In this document: positions 1 to 6,180 of the stretch, piece by piece
Layout of the letters: every line of letters begins with the position of its first letter
Position numbering within the stretch: the stretch's first letter is position 1
NCBI GenBank assembly: GCA_947624675.1
Contig: CANQLI010000013.1
Location: 1-39,530, forward strand
DNA from: an uncultured Clostridia bacterium
GTDB taxonomy: Bacteria > Bacillota > Clostridia > Oscillospirales > Ruminococcaceae
Direction of reading: 5' to 3'
DNA length: 39,530 nucleotides
Notes under the pieces: generated by a model
Database searches by the model: none
What the model saw: the letters and a program-made list of their open reading frames with translations, nothing else
What the model was told of the DNA's origin: nothing
Translations under genes and position numbers: made by a program

Positions 1-396
1 TCTAAGGGAGGTCCTCCTGGGTATATGTCTATACAGTTTCACACAAAGATGGCAAGATTAAATCATTTATACAAATTGTTAGTTGATGGGCTTATTATAG
101 GAGGCGCTATCCTTTTTATAGATGGAGAAAAGTTGAATATAGGAAGAATTTTTATTAGTCCAGAACATCACAGAAAAGGGTATGGCATTTATATTATGCA
201 AGAAATCGAAGGAATGTTTCCTACTGTAAAAGAATTTTATCTTGACACTCCTATTTGGAACATTCGCACAAATTCTTTTTATCAAAAGTTGGGTTATACC
301 GAATATAAGAGAGATGGTGAGTTTGTGTATTATACGAAAACGAAGCGTCTTGCAGAGTGCTTGAAAAAGCGGGATTCCAGTATGATGGTACATTGA
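1..396 (+). CDS. GNAT family N-acetyltransferase, 5' end outside the window, 3' end fused to foreign sequence
   Basis: The frame is open from base 1 through an in-frame ATG at 25, so the gene probably starts before the window. The acetyl-CoA pyrophosphate loop is visible as FISPEHHRKGYG, followed by the NSFYQKLGY motif typical of GNAT proteins. These enzymes transfer an acetyl group from acetyl-CoA to an amine; the substrate cannot be read from sequence. The normal GNAT fold appears to finish near YYTKTK, around base 340. The last roughly 17 residues come from a different gene read out of frame (see 336-467), so this protein has an abnormal C-terminal tail. It lies just outside the left island boundary. 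Confidence 0.75.
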   Translation, partial: SKGGPPGYMSIQFHTKMARLNHLYKLLVDGLIIGGAILFIDGEKLNIGRIFISPEHHRKGYGIYIMQEIEGMFPTVKEFYLDTPIWNIRTNSFYQKLGYTEYKRDGEFVYYTKTKRLAECLKKRDSSMMVH

Positions 397-467
397 GAAG
401 CAATGTCGTAAAAAATTCTAAGGTTATCGACATAAAAATGTATTCTCTGCTGAAAACAGAAATGTAA
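336..467 (+). pseudogene. C-terminal remnant of a second GNAT acetyltransferase (RimJ-like)
   Basis: Frame 3 reads NEASCRVLEKAGF followed by a further 27 residues to a TAA at 465. That is the canonical C-terminus of RimJ/RimL-type acetyltransferases, where N-x-A-S-x-x-(V/L)-L-E-K-x-G-F is the acetyl-CoA-binding helix. It overlaps the end of the first GNAT gene in another frame, with no start or N-terminal domain. The simplest reading is a deletion that joined the 3' parts of two adjacent acetyltransferase genes. Confidence 0.75.
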
Positions 468-690
468 CTATATGTTTGCTGTGTAGTGGTGGTAATGAAA
501 AATGTTTTTTCCCTGTTGGCAATATATAATGTATTAAGGGCAGATAAGGGGAAAAGCGGTGTTATGTTATGCATTAGACGTTTTGAAAGACTTATTTTGT
601 GAGAACTTTCAAATATAAAATGGACGTAGGAGATATTCTGTGCTTTTATCATCAAAAACGGCTTTTAATGCGTAACATTTCAAAAATGGA

Positions 691-718
691 TTGCTAAATT
701 ACCGGGATTTGCTATAAT
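691..718 (+). promoter_or_regulatory. Sigma-A-type promoter with no clear gene downstream
   Basis: TTGCTA at 691-696 and TATAAT at 713-718 are separated by 16 bp. Transcription would begin near the GGCAACA repeat block at 725. No plausible ORF follows, so the product might be a non-coding RNA or the promoter may be a relic. Confidence 0.45.
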
Positions 719-724
719 AAATGC

Positions 725-753
725 GTGGCAACATTTTGGCAACAGAAAATCAG
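725..753 (+). repeat. Left copy of island-end repeat A (paired TGGCAACA sites)
   Basis: Two TGGCAACA octamers start 11 bp apart (726 and 737) and run into AAAATCAG. The 29-bp block matches 11,025-11,053 at 26 of 29 positions. Short direct repeats with 11-bp periodicity are typical of arm-type binding sites for tyrosine recombinases; that role is inferred. Confidence 0.65.
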
Positions 754-845
754 CAAGCCATAATAAGTGATGTAATTGATGTAAAAATAGGCGTTTATTT
801 GCATAAAACTCAAACAAAAACAGTTAATATCTGTTTTGCACTTAG

Positions 846-880
846 GAGTGGGAGTGATTGCGAAAGCCCGAAAGAGCCAG
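846..880 (+). repeat. Left copy of island-end repeat B
   Basis: This 35-bp block matches 11,145-11,179 at 32 of 35 positions in the same orientation. It lies about 120 bp after repeat A in both places. It includes small GAAA-loop hairpins: GCGAAAGC, and a GCCC/GAGC pair that is perfect (GCTC-GAAA-GAGC) in the right copy. Confidence 0.65.
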
Positions 881-902
881 GTTCCATGCGGGTTTTCAGA
901 TT

Positions 903-1106
903 TCAAAAGTGCCTTTTGATAACAATTTGATAACAGCCTTTAAAGGCGGCATCATTCCTGCTGTCCGGTGGTTTACAGGTTATCAGAATATTTTCTGATG
1001 GCTTGCGGCTGAAAAATTCTTTTTGACAGTTGGGATTCATACATCTACCCATTGATTCAGCATATAACCGTCTTTTGATATTTTCATTTATTTGTTCCCT
1101 GTTCAT
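903..1106 (-). pseudogene. Truncated HNH-endonuclease-like protein (N-terminal part)
   Basis: The first 30 residues contain NENIKRRLYAESMGRCMNPN and a C-x4-C pair, matching the zinc-binding start of HNH nuclease-like proteins from mobile elements. The remaining family features (second cysteine pair, HNH motif) are missing. From about base 1,020 the frame runs into the repeat region of the island end. It follows the 1132-1569 gene by 25 bp with an AGAGGGA ribosome site, so it is the last member of a minus-strand operon, cut off by recombination. Confidence 0.55.
917..935 (+). repeat. Paired TGATAACA direct repeats with 11-bp periodicity
   Basis: TGATAACA occurs at 917-924 and 928-935, the same spacing as the TGGCAACA pairs. 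It may be a second class of recombinase arm site at the left island end. Confidence 0.4.
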
Positions 1107-1131
1107 ATTTTTACATCCCTCTTCTATACCA

Positions 1132-1569
1132 TTATTTACGAATTCGACTCATAAGTCTTATGTGATTTGCATTTATTTTTCCCTTCACCAAAACCTCAGG
1201 TGTGATATAGTTGCTTCGTTCACACTCTCCGATTTTAGCTGCAGTCACTTCGTACAGTTTTACAAAGAGATTAGATGCTTCAAGATTTATTGGCAAATTC
1301 TGTCCACCGTATTTTGCGCCGCCATACTTATACATCATGGCAAAACTAATATAATCCATTTCTGCAACGGTACACCTGTTTTCTTCAACTTCGATTTCAA
1401 GGCATACATCCTTTTCATCAAATATCTTTTGATCCTCCGGCGATAGCCAGCAAAACACAACATCCTTTCGCAATTCCGTGAACCGCTCATAGCGCGAGGT
1501 CGGGATCAGGCCTTCCTTGAGTATTTTTTCAAGGTTTTCTTTGGTGGTATAGTGATAAAGTTTAATCAT
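1132..1569 (-). CDS. Small protein resembling an ADP-ribosyltransferase-fold (toxin-like) domain
   Basis: The 145-aa product begins MIKLYHYTTKENLEKILKEG. An early H-Y-T with an I-L-x-x-G-L helix is seen in ADP-ribosyltransferase-like folds such as KptA, DarT and related DUF families. A FCWLSPEDQ segment follows near residue 40. I cannot assign a family with certainty. The start overlaps the stop of the upstream 62-aa gene by 4 bases (ATGA), an arrangement common in toxin-antitoxin pairs. No signal peptide or membrane segment is seen. A mobile-element accessory protein of unknown function is the alternative. Confidence 0.6.
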   Translation of the reverse strand: MIKLYHYTTKENLEKILKEGLIPTSRYERFTELRKDVVFCWLSPEDQKIFDEKDVCLEIEVEENRCTVAEMDYISFAMMYKYGGAKYGGQNLPINLEASNLFVKLYEVTAAKIGECERSNYITPEVLVKGKINANHIRLMSRIRK

Positions 1570-1754
1570 TTCTTTTTATCTTCCTCGTATTTTTTCTCAG
1601 CAATAATCTTCTCCCGTTCGGCTTTCCATTCTTCAAACTCGCGCTTGCCTTCTTCGGACTCAAAGAATGCACGAATGTCGGGCAGCATATCGAGATATTT
1701 TTGCGTCATACCCCGCATGGTGCGGAAAAAGTGGATTCTTTCACCGATTGCCAT
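1566..1754 (-). CDS. Short hybrid protein: N-terminus of an XRE-type regulator fused to a charged helical tail
   Basis: The first 20 residues, MAIGERIHFFRTMRGMTQKY, match the start of helix-turn-helix regulators common on Clostridial conjugative elements. The family body is absent. The protein continues as a charged helix beginning LPDIRAFFESEEGKREFEEW, which I would expect from a different part of such elements. At 62 aa it looks like the product of an internal deletion. It precedes and overlaps the 1132-1569 gene, so it could act as its antitoxin or merely carry its translation start. Confidence 0.5.
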   Translation of the reverse strand: MAIGERIHFFRTMRGMTQKYLDMLPDIRAFFESEEGKREFEEWKAEREKIIAEKKYEEDKKK

Positions 1755-1784
1755 AAAAAAGCTCTTCTCATATTTCTAAAGCCA

Positions 1785-1814
1785 AGTCTAGCATAAGAAG
1801 TTAAGACTTGTCAA
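1785..1814 (-). promoter_or_regulatory. Promoter of the small minus-strand operon
   Basis: On the minus strand TTGACA (1809-1814) and TAGACT (1785-1790) are separated by 18 bp, just upstream of the start at 1754. Confidence 0.5.
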
Positions 1815-1890
1815 GATAACTAAAGCAAAAAAAGTAAATAATTTTCTAAAACCACTTGGCTTTACGGAATTTGCTTAGTATATTAGAGGA

Positions 1891-1912
1891 AGCTAAGCAA
1901 TTACGCTTAGCT
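1891..1912. repeat. Perfect 8-bp inverted repeat in the mobile-element remnant
   Basis: AGCTAAGC and GCTTAGCT flank a 6-base loop. It lies upstream of the integrase remnant and could be an excisionase/operator site or part of a transfer origin. No T-run follows, so it is not an obvious terminator. Confidence 0.4.
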
Positions 1913-2019
1913 AAGATGCGTCGTGCGTCACGGTAATAGCACATCCGCTCGGGCAAATCGGGAGGCGGCAAGAAAGAATCCCGACACGAAAGAAATTTTT
2001 TAGTTATAGCCAAACAGTA

Positions 2020-2588
2020 AACAATGAGAAAAACGGAACTTGGTTTGTCCAATTCCGATATACAGACTGGAAAGGCGAGCGGCAGCAAAAATTTAAACGA
2101 GACTTTGCAAAAAAGCGTGAAGCGCAGGAGTGGGAGCACACCTTCCAACAGCAGACTGCTGCCGAATTTGACTTTGAAAAAGAAACGATACGCATCAATA
2201 AATCCTATCAGCGTTTACACGGCGAGGATGTCATTACAACGCCGAAAACCAAGAAAAGCAACCGTACCATCAAGATGCCGAAATTTCTGTGTGAGGAAAT
2301 GCAGGAATATCTAGGTATGCTTTACGGGCTGAAAAAGAAAGACCGTATCTTCACCATCATAAAACGCTATCTGCACCATGAAATGGATCGGGGTGCTAAA
2401 AGCGCATACGGATTCAAGATCTGCAGCACAGCCACGTTTCGCTGCTTATTGAAATGGGGTTTACAGCGCTGGCAATTGCTGATCGTGTAGGTCATGAAAG
2501 CATTGAAATCACTTATCGCTATGCACATCTTTTTCAGTCAAAGCAAACAGAAATGGCAGATAAGCTTGATATGGAAAGAGGTGAGTAA
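2020..2588 (+). pseudogene. Tyrosine recombinase (site-specific integrase), internally deleted and frameshifted
   Basis: Frame 1 gives an integrase-type N-terminal segment (NGTWFVQFRYTDWKGERQQ and on), then jumps directly to RINKSYQRLHGEDVITTPKT of the catalytic domain. The whole SAM-like core-binding region is missing. Near base 2400 the reading shifts to frame 3, which continues with HSHVSLLIEMGFTALAIADR, then VGHESIEITYRYAH, to TAA at 2586. The catalytic box normally H-x-L-R reads QDLQ here, so both His and Arg are lost, while the terminal GHxxxxxTxxxYAH is kept. It cannot be active. It marks the 3' end of an IME/ICE-type element, with MobC starting 2 bp later. Confidence 0.85.
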
Positions 2589-2589
2589 A

Positions 2590-2982
2590 ATGTCAGCGAA
2601 AAATTTAGATAACCGAAATCGTTGGAGAAGTAAAACGATTGGATTTAGAGTGTCGCCAGAAGAGAACGAGCAAATCAATATTTTAGTTCGTCTTTTAGGC
2701 TTAACCAAACAGGACTATATCACTCGCAGGCTGTTTGAGCGGGATGTGATCGTGCAGGGTAACCCGAGAGTATATGAGGCGCTGTGGAACGAACCCGCCG
2801 CCGTTCTCGAAGAACTGCGGCGCATTGAAGCCGGCAGCGGTGTAGATGAAAAACTCCTCAATACATTTGAACTGATTGCAGGTATTCTCGGGGGGATGAA
2901 AGGGATAGATTATGACGATAATGGTGATGAAAAGAACGGTATCTGTTCAGACTGTTCGTGTTTCTGCTCTGTCAGAAAGTAA
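2590..2982 (+). CDS. MobC-like plasmid mobilization accessory protein
   Basis: A 130-aa protein starting at ATG 2590 with the site AGAGGTG 6 bases upstream, inside the end of the integrase remnant. The segment KTIGFRVSPEENEQINILVR is a ribbon-helix-helix-type start, followed by LGLTKQDYITRRLF, typical of MobC-like proteins that bind the transfer origin beside the relaxase. The C-terminus, rich in Cys and acidic residues, looks ordinary. No relaxase gene follows, so the protein is probably an orphan left from a deleted mobilization module. Confidence 0.65.
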   Translation: MSAKNLDNRNRWRSKTIGFRVSPEENEQINILVRLLGLTKQDYITRRLFERDVIVQGNPRVYEALWNEPAAVLEELRRIEAGSGVDEKLLNTFELIAGILGGMKGIDYDDNGDEKNGICSDCSCFCSVRK

Positions 2983-3042
2983 TGACGAATGTTAATAGTT
3001 ATGTCTTTCCAAGTACTGAATTTGGCTATCCAAATTCGCTTG

Positions 3043-3060
3043 TTAGGGGATAGTCCCTAA
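3043..3060. repeat. Inverted repeat, candidate transfer origin remnant
   Basis: TTAGGG and CCCTAA form a 6-bp stem around GATAGT, directly downstream of the MobC-like gene. That is where oriT often lies in small mobilizable elements. The position is suggestive; the nick site cannot be recognised. Confidence 0.35.
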
Positions 3061-3106
3061 GACCTCATTAATAAAACAAGGTTGCAATATTGTCAATCAT
3101 CTTATC

Positions 3107-3135
3107 TTGACAAAAGGTCGGTACACCGATATAAT
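3107..3135 (+). promoter_or_regulatory. Perfect consensus promoter of the XRE/HipA-like pair
   Basis: TTGACA (3107-3112) and TATAAT (3130-3135) match both consensus hexamers exactly with a 17-bp spacer. The -10 box is the first part of the pentanucleotide tract at 3131-3165. Confidence 0.8.
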
Positions 3136-3165
3136 ATAATATAATATAATATAATATAATATAAT
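3131..3165 (+). repeat. Pentanucleotide tandem repeat (ATAAT) x 7
   Basis: Seven uninterrupted ATAAT units fill the space between the -10 box and the AAAGGAG ribosome site of the next gene. Every unit recreates a TATAAT hexamer. Such tracts change length by replication slippage, which would move the start site and leader length. Confidence 0.9.
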
Positions 3166-3180
3166 AAAGGAGTTAAGATT

Positions 3181-3636
3181 ATGACTTTACAGCTTTTACT
3201 GGATCAAAAGAATATAACCAAGTATCATCTGTCAAAAATAAGCGGTGTACCTAAAACAACAATCATAGATATTTGTTCAGGACAAAGCTCAATTGCCCGT
3301 TGCTCTGCAAAAACTGTTTTGAACATTGCAAAGGCGTTGGGTTGCTCAATGGAGGATATTATGATGCTTGAAGAACCAAAAAAGTACAATGCCGAGACTG
3401 GCTTACCTGAAGACAAAAGCTATTTGGAGTGCGGACTACCAGAATATTTGAAAACATCTTTAGCCAATATGAAAAAATCTTGGGCTATCGAAGATAGCGG
3501 TCAAAGAGACTATCATTGGGATTTATATTGGGGAGAGTTAAATGCGGATATAAATTCTGCAGAGATTGATAAGAGTATATCTTCAGAACAGGCTTGGTAT
3601 TTACGAGAAAAATATTTAAGAATGGAAATGAATTGA
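3181..3636 (+). CDS. XRE-family helix-turn-helix regulator, HipB-like partner
   Basis: The 151-aa protein has an N-terminal Cro/C1-type HTH in residues 1-65, including the recognition helix around SGVPKTTIIDICSG. A C-terminal extension rich in Trp and Tyr (residues 75-151) has no assigned fold. The strong site AAAGGAG precedes the ATG. It ends 7 bp before a HipA-like kinase remnant, the arrangement of HipBA-type toxin-antitoxin pairs in which the HTH protein represses the operon and neutralises the kinase. With the kinase broken it may persist as an orphan regulator. Confidence 0.75.
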   Translation: MTLQLLLDQKNITKYHLSKISGVPKTTIIDICSGQSSIARCSAKTVLNIAKALGCSMEDIMMLEEPKKYNAETGLPEDKSYLECGLPEYLKTSLANMKKSWAIEDSGQRDYHWDLYWGELNADINSAEIDKSISSEQAWYLREKYLRMEMN

Positions 3637-3643
3637 TGTTTTA

Positions 3644-4246
3644 GTGATAGATTTTACAAATCTTCTAATAAGAAATAAGACTTATACCGATGCTAACGGT
3701 AGTAAGATTTTAGTTATATATAATGGCAAACAGTATATGCTAAAGTTTCCTGTTTCTCCTTAAAGAAACAAGGAGATAAACTATACAAATGGATGTGTTT
3801 CTGAATATATTGGTTGTCATATTTTCGATAGTATTGGCATTCCCGTTCAGTAGACCCTGCTTGGAACTTATACTAAGAACGGAAGAGAAATGATTGTCGT
3901 TGCCTGCAAGGACTTTACTTCTTCAGGAATTGTTTTGCAAGATTTTGCATCATTGAAAAATACGATAATCGATTCTGAGCATAACGGGTATGGTACAGAG
4001 CTTTCAGATATCCTACGTGCTATGGAAGAACAAAGAGCAATTAATCCGACAAAACTTAAGGAATGGTTTTGGGATATGTTTATCGTTGATGCACTAATAG
4101 GTAATTGGGATAGACATAATGGGAACTGGGGCTTTTTGTATGAGGTAGATACGGATAGAATGAAAATAGCACCAGTATATGATTGCGAAAGTTTCTTATT
4201 CCCTCAAGCTGATGACTTCGGGCAAGCTTGTCACATACCTTGTTGA
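3644..4246 (+). pseudogene. HipA-like serine/threonine kinase, two internal stops and lost C-terminus
   Basis: One reading frame from a GTG at 3644 carries a recognisable HipA-type protein (VIDFTNLLIRNKTYTDANGS, YTNGCVSEYIGCHIFDSIGI, GNWDRHNGNWGFLY). It is broken by TAA at 3761 and TAG at 3851. The catalytic NWDRHNGN loop and the following acidic VYDCES segment are intact. After FLFPQAD near base 4211 the sequence switches to a TnpV remnant, so the C-terminal domain is deleted. A downstream segment, 3890-4246, could still be translated but lacks the N-terminal kinase lobe. Confidence 0.8.
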
Positions 4247-4421
4247 CATTGAGCAACAAACAACTGCTATGTTTCTCCGGCTGGTAAAAGAACTCGCCGA
4301 AAAATAAAATGTAACCGAAGAACTTAAAGCAACCGACCAAATGCTGTGGGTTCAGAAGATGAACAATATCCGAAACAGTGCAACGTAAATTGTAAATGCA
4401 GAATTGATTTTTACGGTATAA
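4212..4421 (+). pseudogene. TnpV (Tn4451-family transposon protein) C-terminal remnant
   Basis: Frame 3 reads MTSGKLVTYLVDIEQQ, then FLRLVKELAEK, stop (4305), NVTEELKATDQM, MNNIRNSAT, stop (4386), IVNAELIFTV. This is the typical C-terminal half of TnpV proteins carried by Clostridial mobile elements, interrupted by two nonsense codons. It is fused to the truncated HipA-like gene, marking a deletion junction. Confidence 0.7.
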
Positions 4422-4428
4422 GCACCAA

Positions 4429-4454
4429 GGTGGCAGGGGGGAATCTCTGCCGCC
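4429..4454 (+). terminator. Stem-loop after the TnpV remnant
   Basis: GGTGGCAG and CTGCCGCC form an 8-bp stem with one G-T pair. A T5 stretch follows 7 bases later rather than directly, so termination is possible but weak. Confidence 0.35.
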
Positions 4455-4503
4455 AAAATGTTTTTGATTGAGCGAAAAGTTTACAAATATTTTTAAAATG
4501 GTA

Positions 4504-4532
4504 TTGCTATTATTCGAGATTAAGAATATAAT
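4504..4532 (+). promoter_or_regulatory. Promoter of the restriction-modification operon
   Basis: TTGCTA (4504-4509) and TATAAT (4527-4532) with a 17-bp spacer, 29 bp before the methyltransferase start. The ribosome site GGAGGTG is at 4549-4555. Confidence 0.7.
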
Positions 4533-4560
4533 ATAACTATCGAATTTCGGAGGTGTAATT

Positions 4561-5631
4561 ATGGAATTTATGTCTGCAAGAGAAGCTGCTGATAAATGGG
4601 GCATTTCGCAAAGAAGAGTTGCTGTTCTTTGTTCTGAAAACAGAATTGACAATGCAACTATGGTCGGCAATATGTGGATTATTCCTACTACTGCCGAAAA
4701 GCCTATTGATGCAAGAAGCGTTAGATATAGCAAATGTGTTAGCAAAAAGGTCAAGCCGTTTTTGAAATGGGCAGGTGGCAAAGGACAGCTTTTGTCCGAA
4801 ATTGAAAAGTATTATCCTTTTGGGGATGGAAAAATTATTAAATATGCAGAGCCGTTCGTAGGCGGCGGCGCCGTACTTTTCGATATTCTGAGCAAATACG
4901 ATTTGGAAGAAGTGTATATCAGCGACATTAATGCCGAACTTATCAATACATATCGCATTATTCGTGATGATATTGATGATTTAATTAAAATACTTTACAC
5001 TATGCAGAACGATTTTATTCCGTTAGATACAGATAATCGTAAAGCATACTATATGGAAAAGCGTGAGCGCTTTAACGATTTGAAAGTTAACGGGAATGAG
5101 AATATCAATATTGAAAAAGCAGCTCTAATGATTTTTCTTAACAAGACCTGTTTTAACGGTTTGTTCCGAGTCAACAAAAAGGGACTGTTTAACGTGCCTG
5201 TTGGGGCTTATAAAAATCCAACGATTTGTGATGAGGAAAACCTTAGAGCTGTATCTGAAAAGCTACAAAATGTGAGAATAGTATGCGGTGATTATAGGGA
5301 GTCCGCAGACTTCATTGATGAAAACACCTTTGTTTACTTTGATCCTCCGTACCGCCCTATTACCAATACTGCAAGTTTTACGGCATATACGGAAAATCTG
5401 TTCAATGACGAAGAACAGATTGAACTTGCGAGATTTGTTGATGATATGCATAGAAAAGGTGCAAAGATTGTAATTAGCAATTCCGATCCCAAGAACTCTA
5501 ACACCGAAGATGACTTCTTCGATAACATTTATTCATCTCATAAAATCAAGCGTGTTGAAGCTACCCGTATGATTAACTGCAACAGCGAAGCAAGGGGTAA
5601 AATCAAGGAATTGCTTATATCGAACTTTTAA
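4561..5631 (+). CDS. DNA adenine methyltransferase (Dam/DpnM, D12 class) with N-terminal HTH domain
   Basis: This 356-aa enzyme should transfer a methyl group from S-adenosylmethionine to adenine N6, protecting host GATC sites (specificity inferred from the DpnII-like partner). Residues 1-57 form a small helix-turn-helix of the kind seen in excisionase/MerR-like domains (SAREAADKWGISQRRV). The D12 catalytic core then starts at KWAGGKGQ (69-76), the SAM-binding motif, with EPFVGGGAV (97-105), NKTCFNGLFRVN (194-205) and the catalytic DPPY at 261-264. Standard DpnM proteins lack this HTH, so the fusion is unusual and may let the enzyme regulate its own promoter. First gene of an R-M operon with short spacings. 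Confidence 0.9.
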   Translation: MEFMSAREAADKWGISQRRVAVLCSENRIDNATMVGNMWIIPTTAEKPIDARSVRYSKCVSKKVKPFLKWAGGKGQLLSEIEKYYPFGDGKIIKYAEPFVGGGAVLFDILSKYDLEEVYISDINAELINTYRIIRDDIDDLIKILYTMQNDFIPLDTDNRKAYYMEKRERFNDLKVNGNENINIEKAALMIFLNKTCFNGLFRVNKKGLFNVPVGAYKNPTICDEENLRAVSEKLQNVRIVCGDYRESADFIDENTFVYFDPPYRPITNTASFTAYTENLFNDEEQIELARFVDDMHRKGAKIVISNSDPKNSNTEDDFFDNIYSSHKIKRVEATRMINCNSEARGKIKELLISNF

Positions 5632-5642
5632 GGAGTCCATGT

Positions 5643-6179
5643 ATGGAAATTAGAAGAGGAACTCAGTTTATCGAGAATGGCACTAAACAAGCCATTGTTG
5701 AATTTGTTTTTACGGTTTACATTATCTATGTTTTTCAGGGGACTTTGTCGCAGTTTGATATTGTAATCAAGTATAAAAAAGATGGCACACGCATTCGCAC
5801 TCCGAAGCACATTCATTGGGTAGTGGATATTCTTATGAAAATGCAAGGAAATGAAATCCTTACCAAGAACTACCTACAAGCGATTCAAGAATGTTGGAAT
5901 TCTTGCGTACCGCTTACAAATAATGATTACGACACCCTAAAGGTACTAATCGAAAACGGAGAGAATGATATTGACATTGAACAGTATTTCCCGCTAAATG
6001 CTTTTGGCGAATATGATGTTGAATTTCTGTATGTTTTGATGGAATTGTTGGCTGTCCAAGAAAAAACAAACCGTGCAGATGCTTATATGTTCGGTAAGAT
6101 TATCGAAGAACTACTGGAGACTGAAAGGGATATTTTCAAAATTATATACACAGCAGGCTTCGGTGGAAGGAGAGGTTGA
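5643..6179 (+). CDS. Unknown 178-aa protein inside the restriction-modification operon
   Basis: I do not recognise a family. The start ATG follows an AAGGAG site 12 bp after the methyltransferase stop, and its TGA ends one base before the endonuclease ATG, so co-translation is likely. Visible features are a hydrophobic beta-rich segment at residues 17-32 (IVEFVFTVYIIYVFQG), a basic patch KYKKDGTRIRTPKHIHW, and an acidic helical C-terminal half. No Cys clusters, signal peptide or nuclease motif stand out. Its position between methyltransferase and nuclease suggests an R-M accessory role such as control or activity modulation; this is inference from context only. Confidence 0.7.
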   Translation: MEIRRGTQFIENGTKQAIVEFVFTVYIIYVFQGTLSQFDIVIKYKKDGTRIRTPKHIHWVVDILMKMQGNEILTKNYLQAIQECWNSCVPLTNNDYDTLKVLIENGENDIDIEQYFPLNAFGEYDVEFLYVLMELLAVQEKTNRADAYMFGKIIEELLETERDIFKIIYTAGFGGRRG

Positions 6180-6180
6180 T

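Larger units (their letters stand above)
468..902. other. Non-coding stretch carrying a promoter and island-end repeats
   Basis: I see no convincing gene here on either strand. Short frames crossing it lack ribosome sites and family resemblance. It contains a consensus-like promoter at 691-718 and the repeat blocks at 725-753 and 846-880, described separately. Confidence 0.6.

Noticed and set aside
721-930. Small plus-strand coding frame across repeat blocks A and B
   Set aside because: No ribosome site, and the right copy of the repeat does not keep the frame open.
3644-4421. Repeated in-frame stops in otherwise open frames as a sign of stop-codon recoding
   Set aside because: Both TAA and TAG are involved, only in mobile-element genes with other damage, while intact neighbours use them as normal stops. 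Decay explains it.
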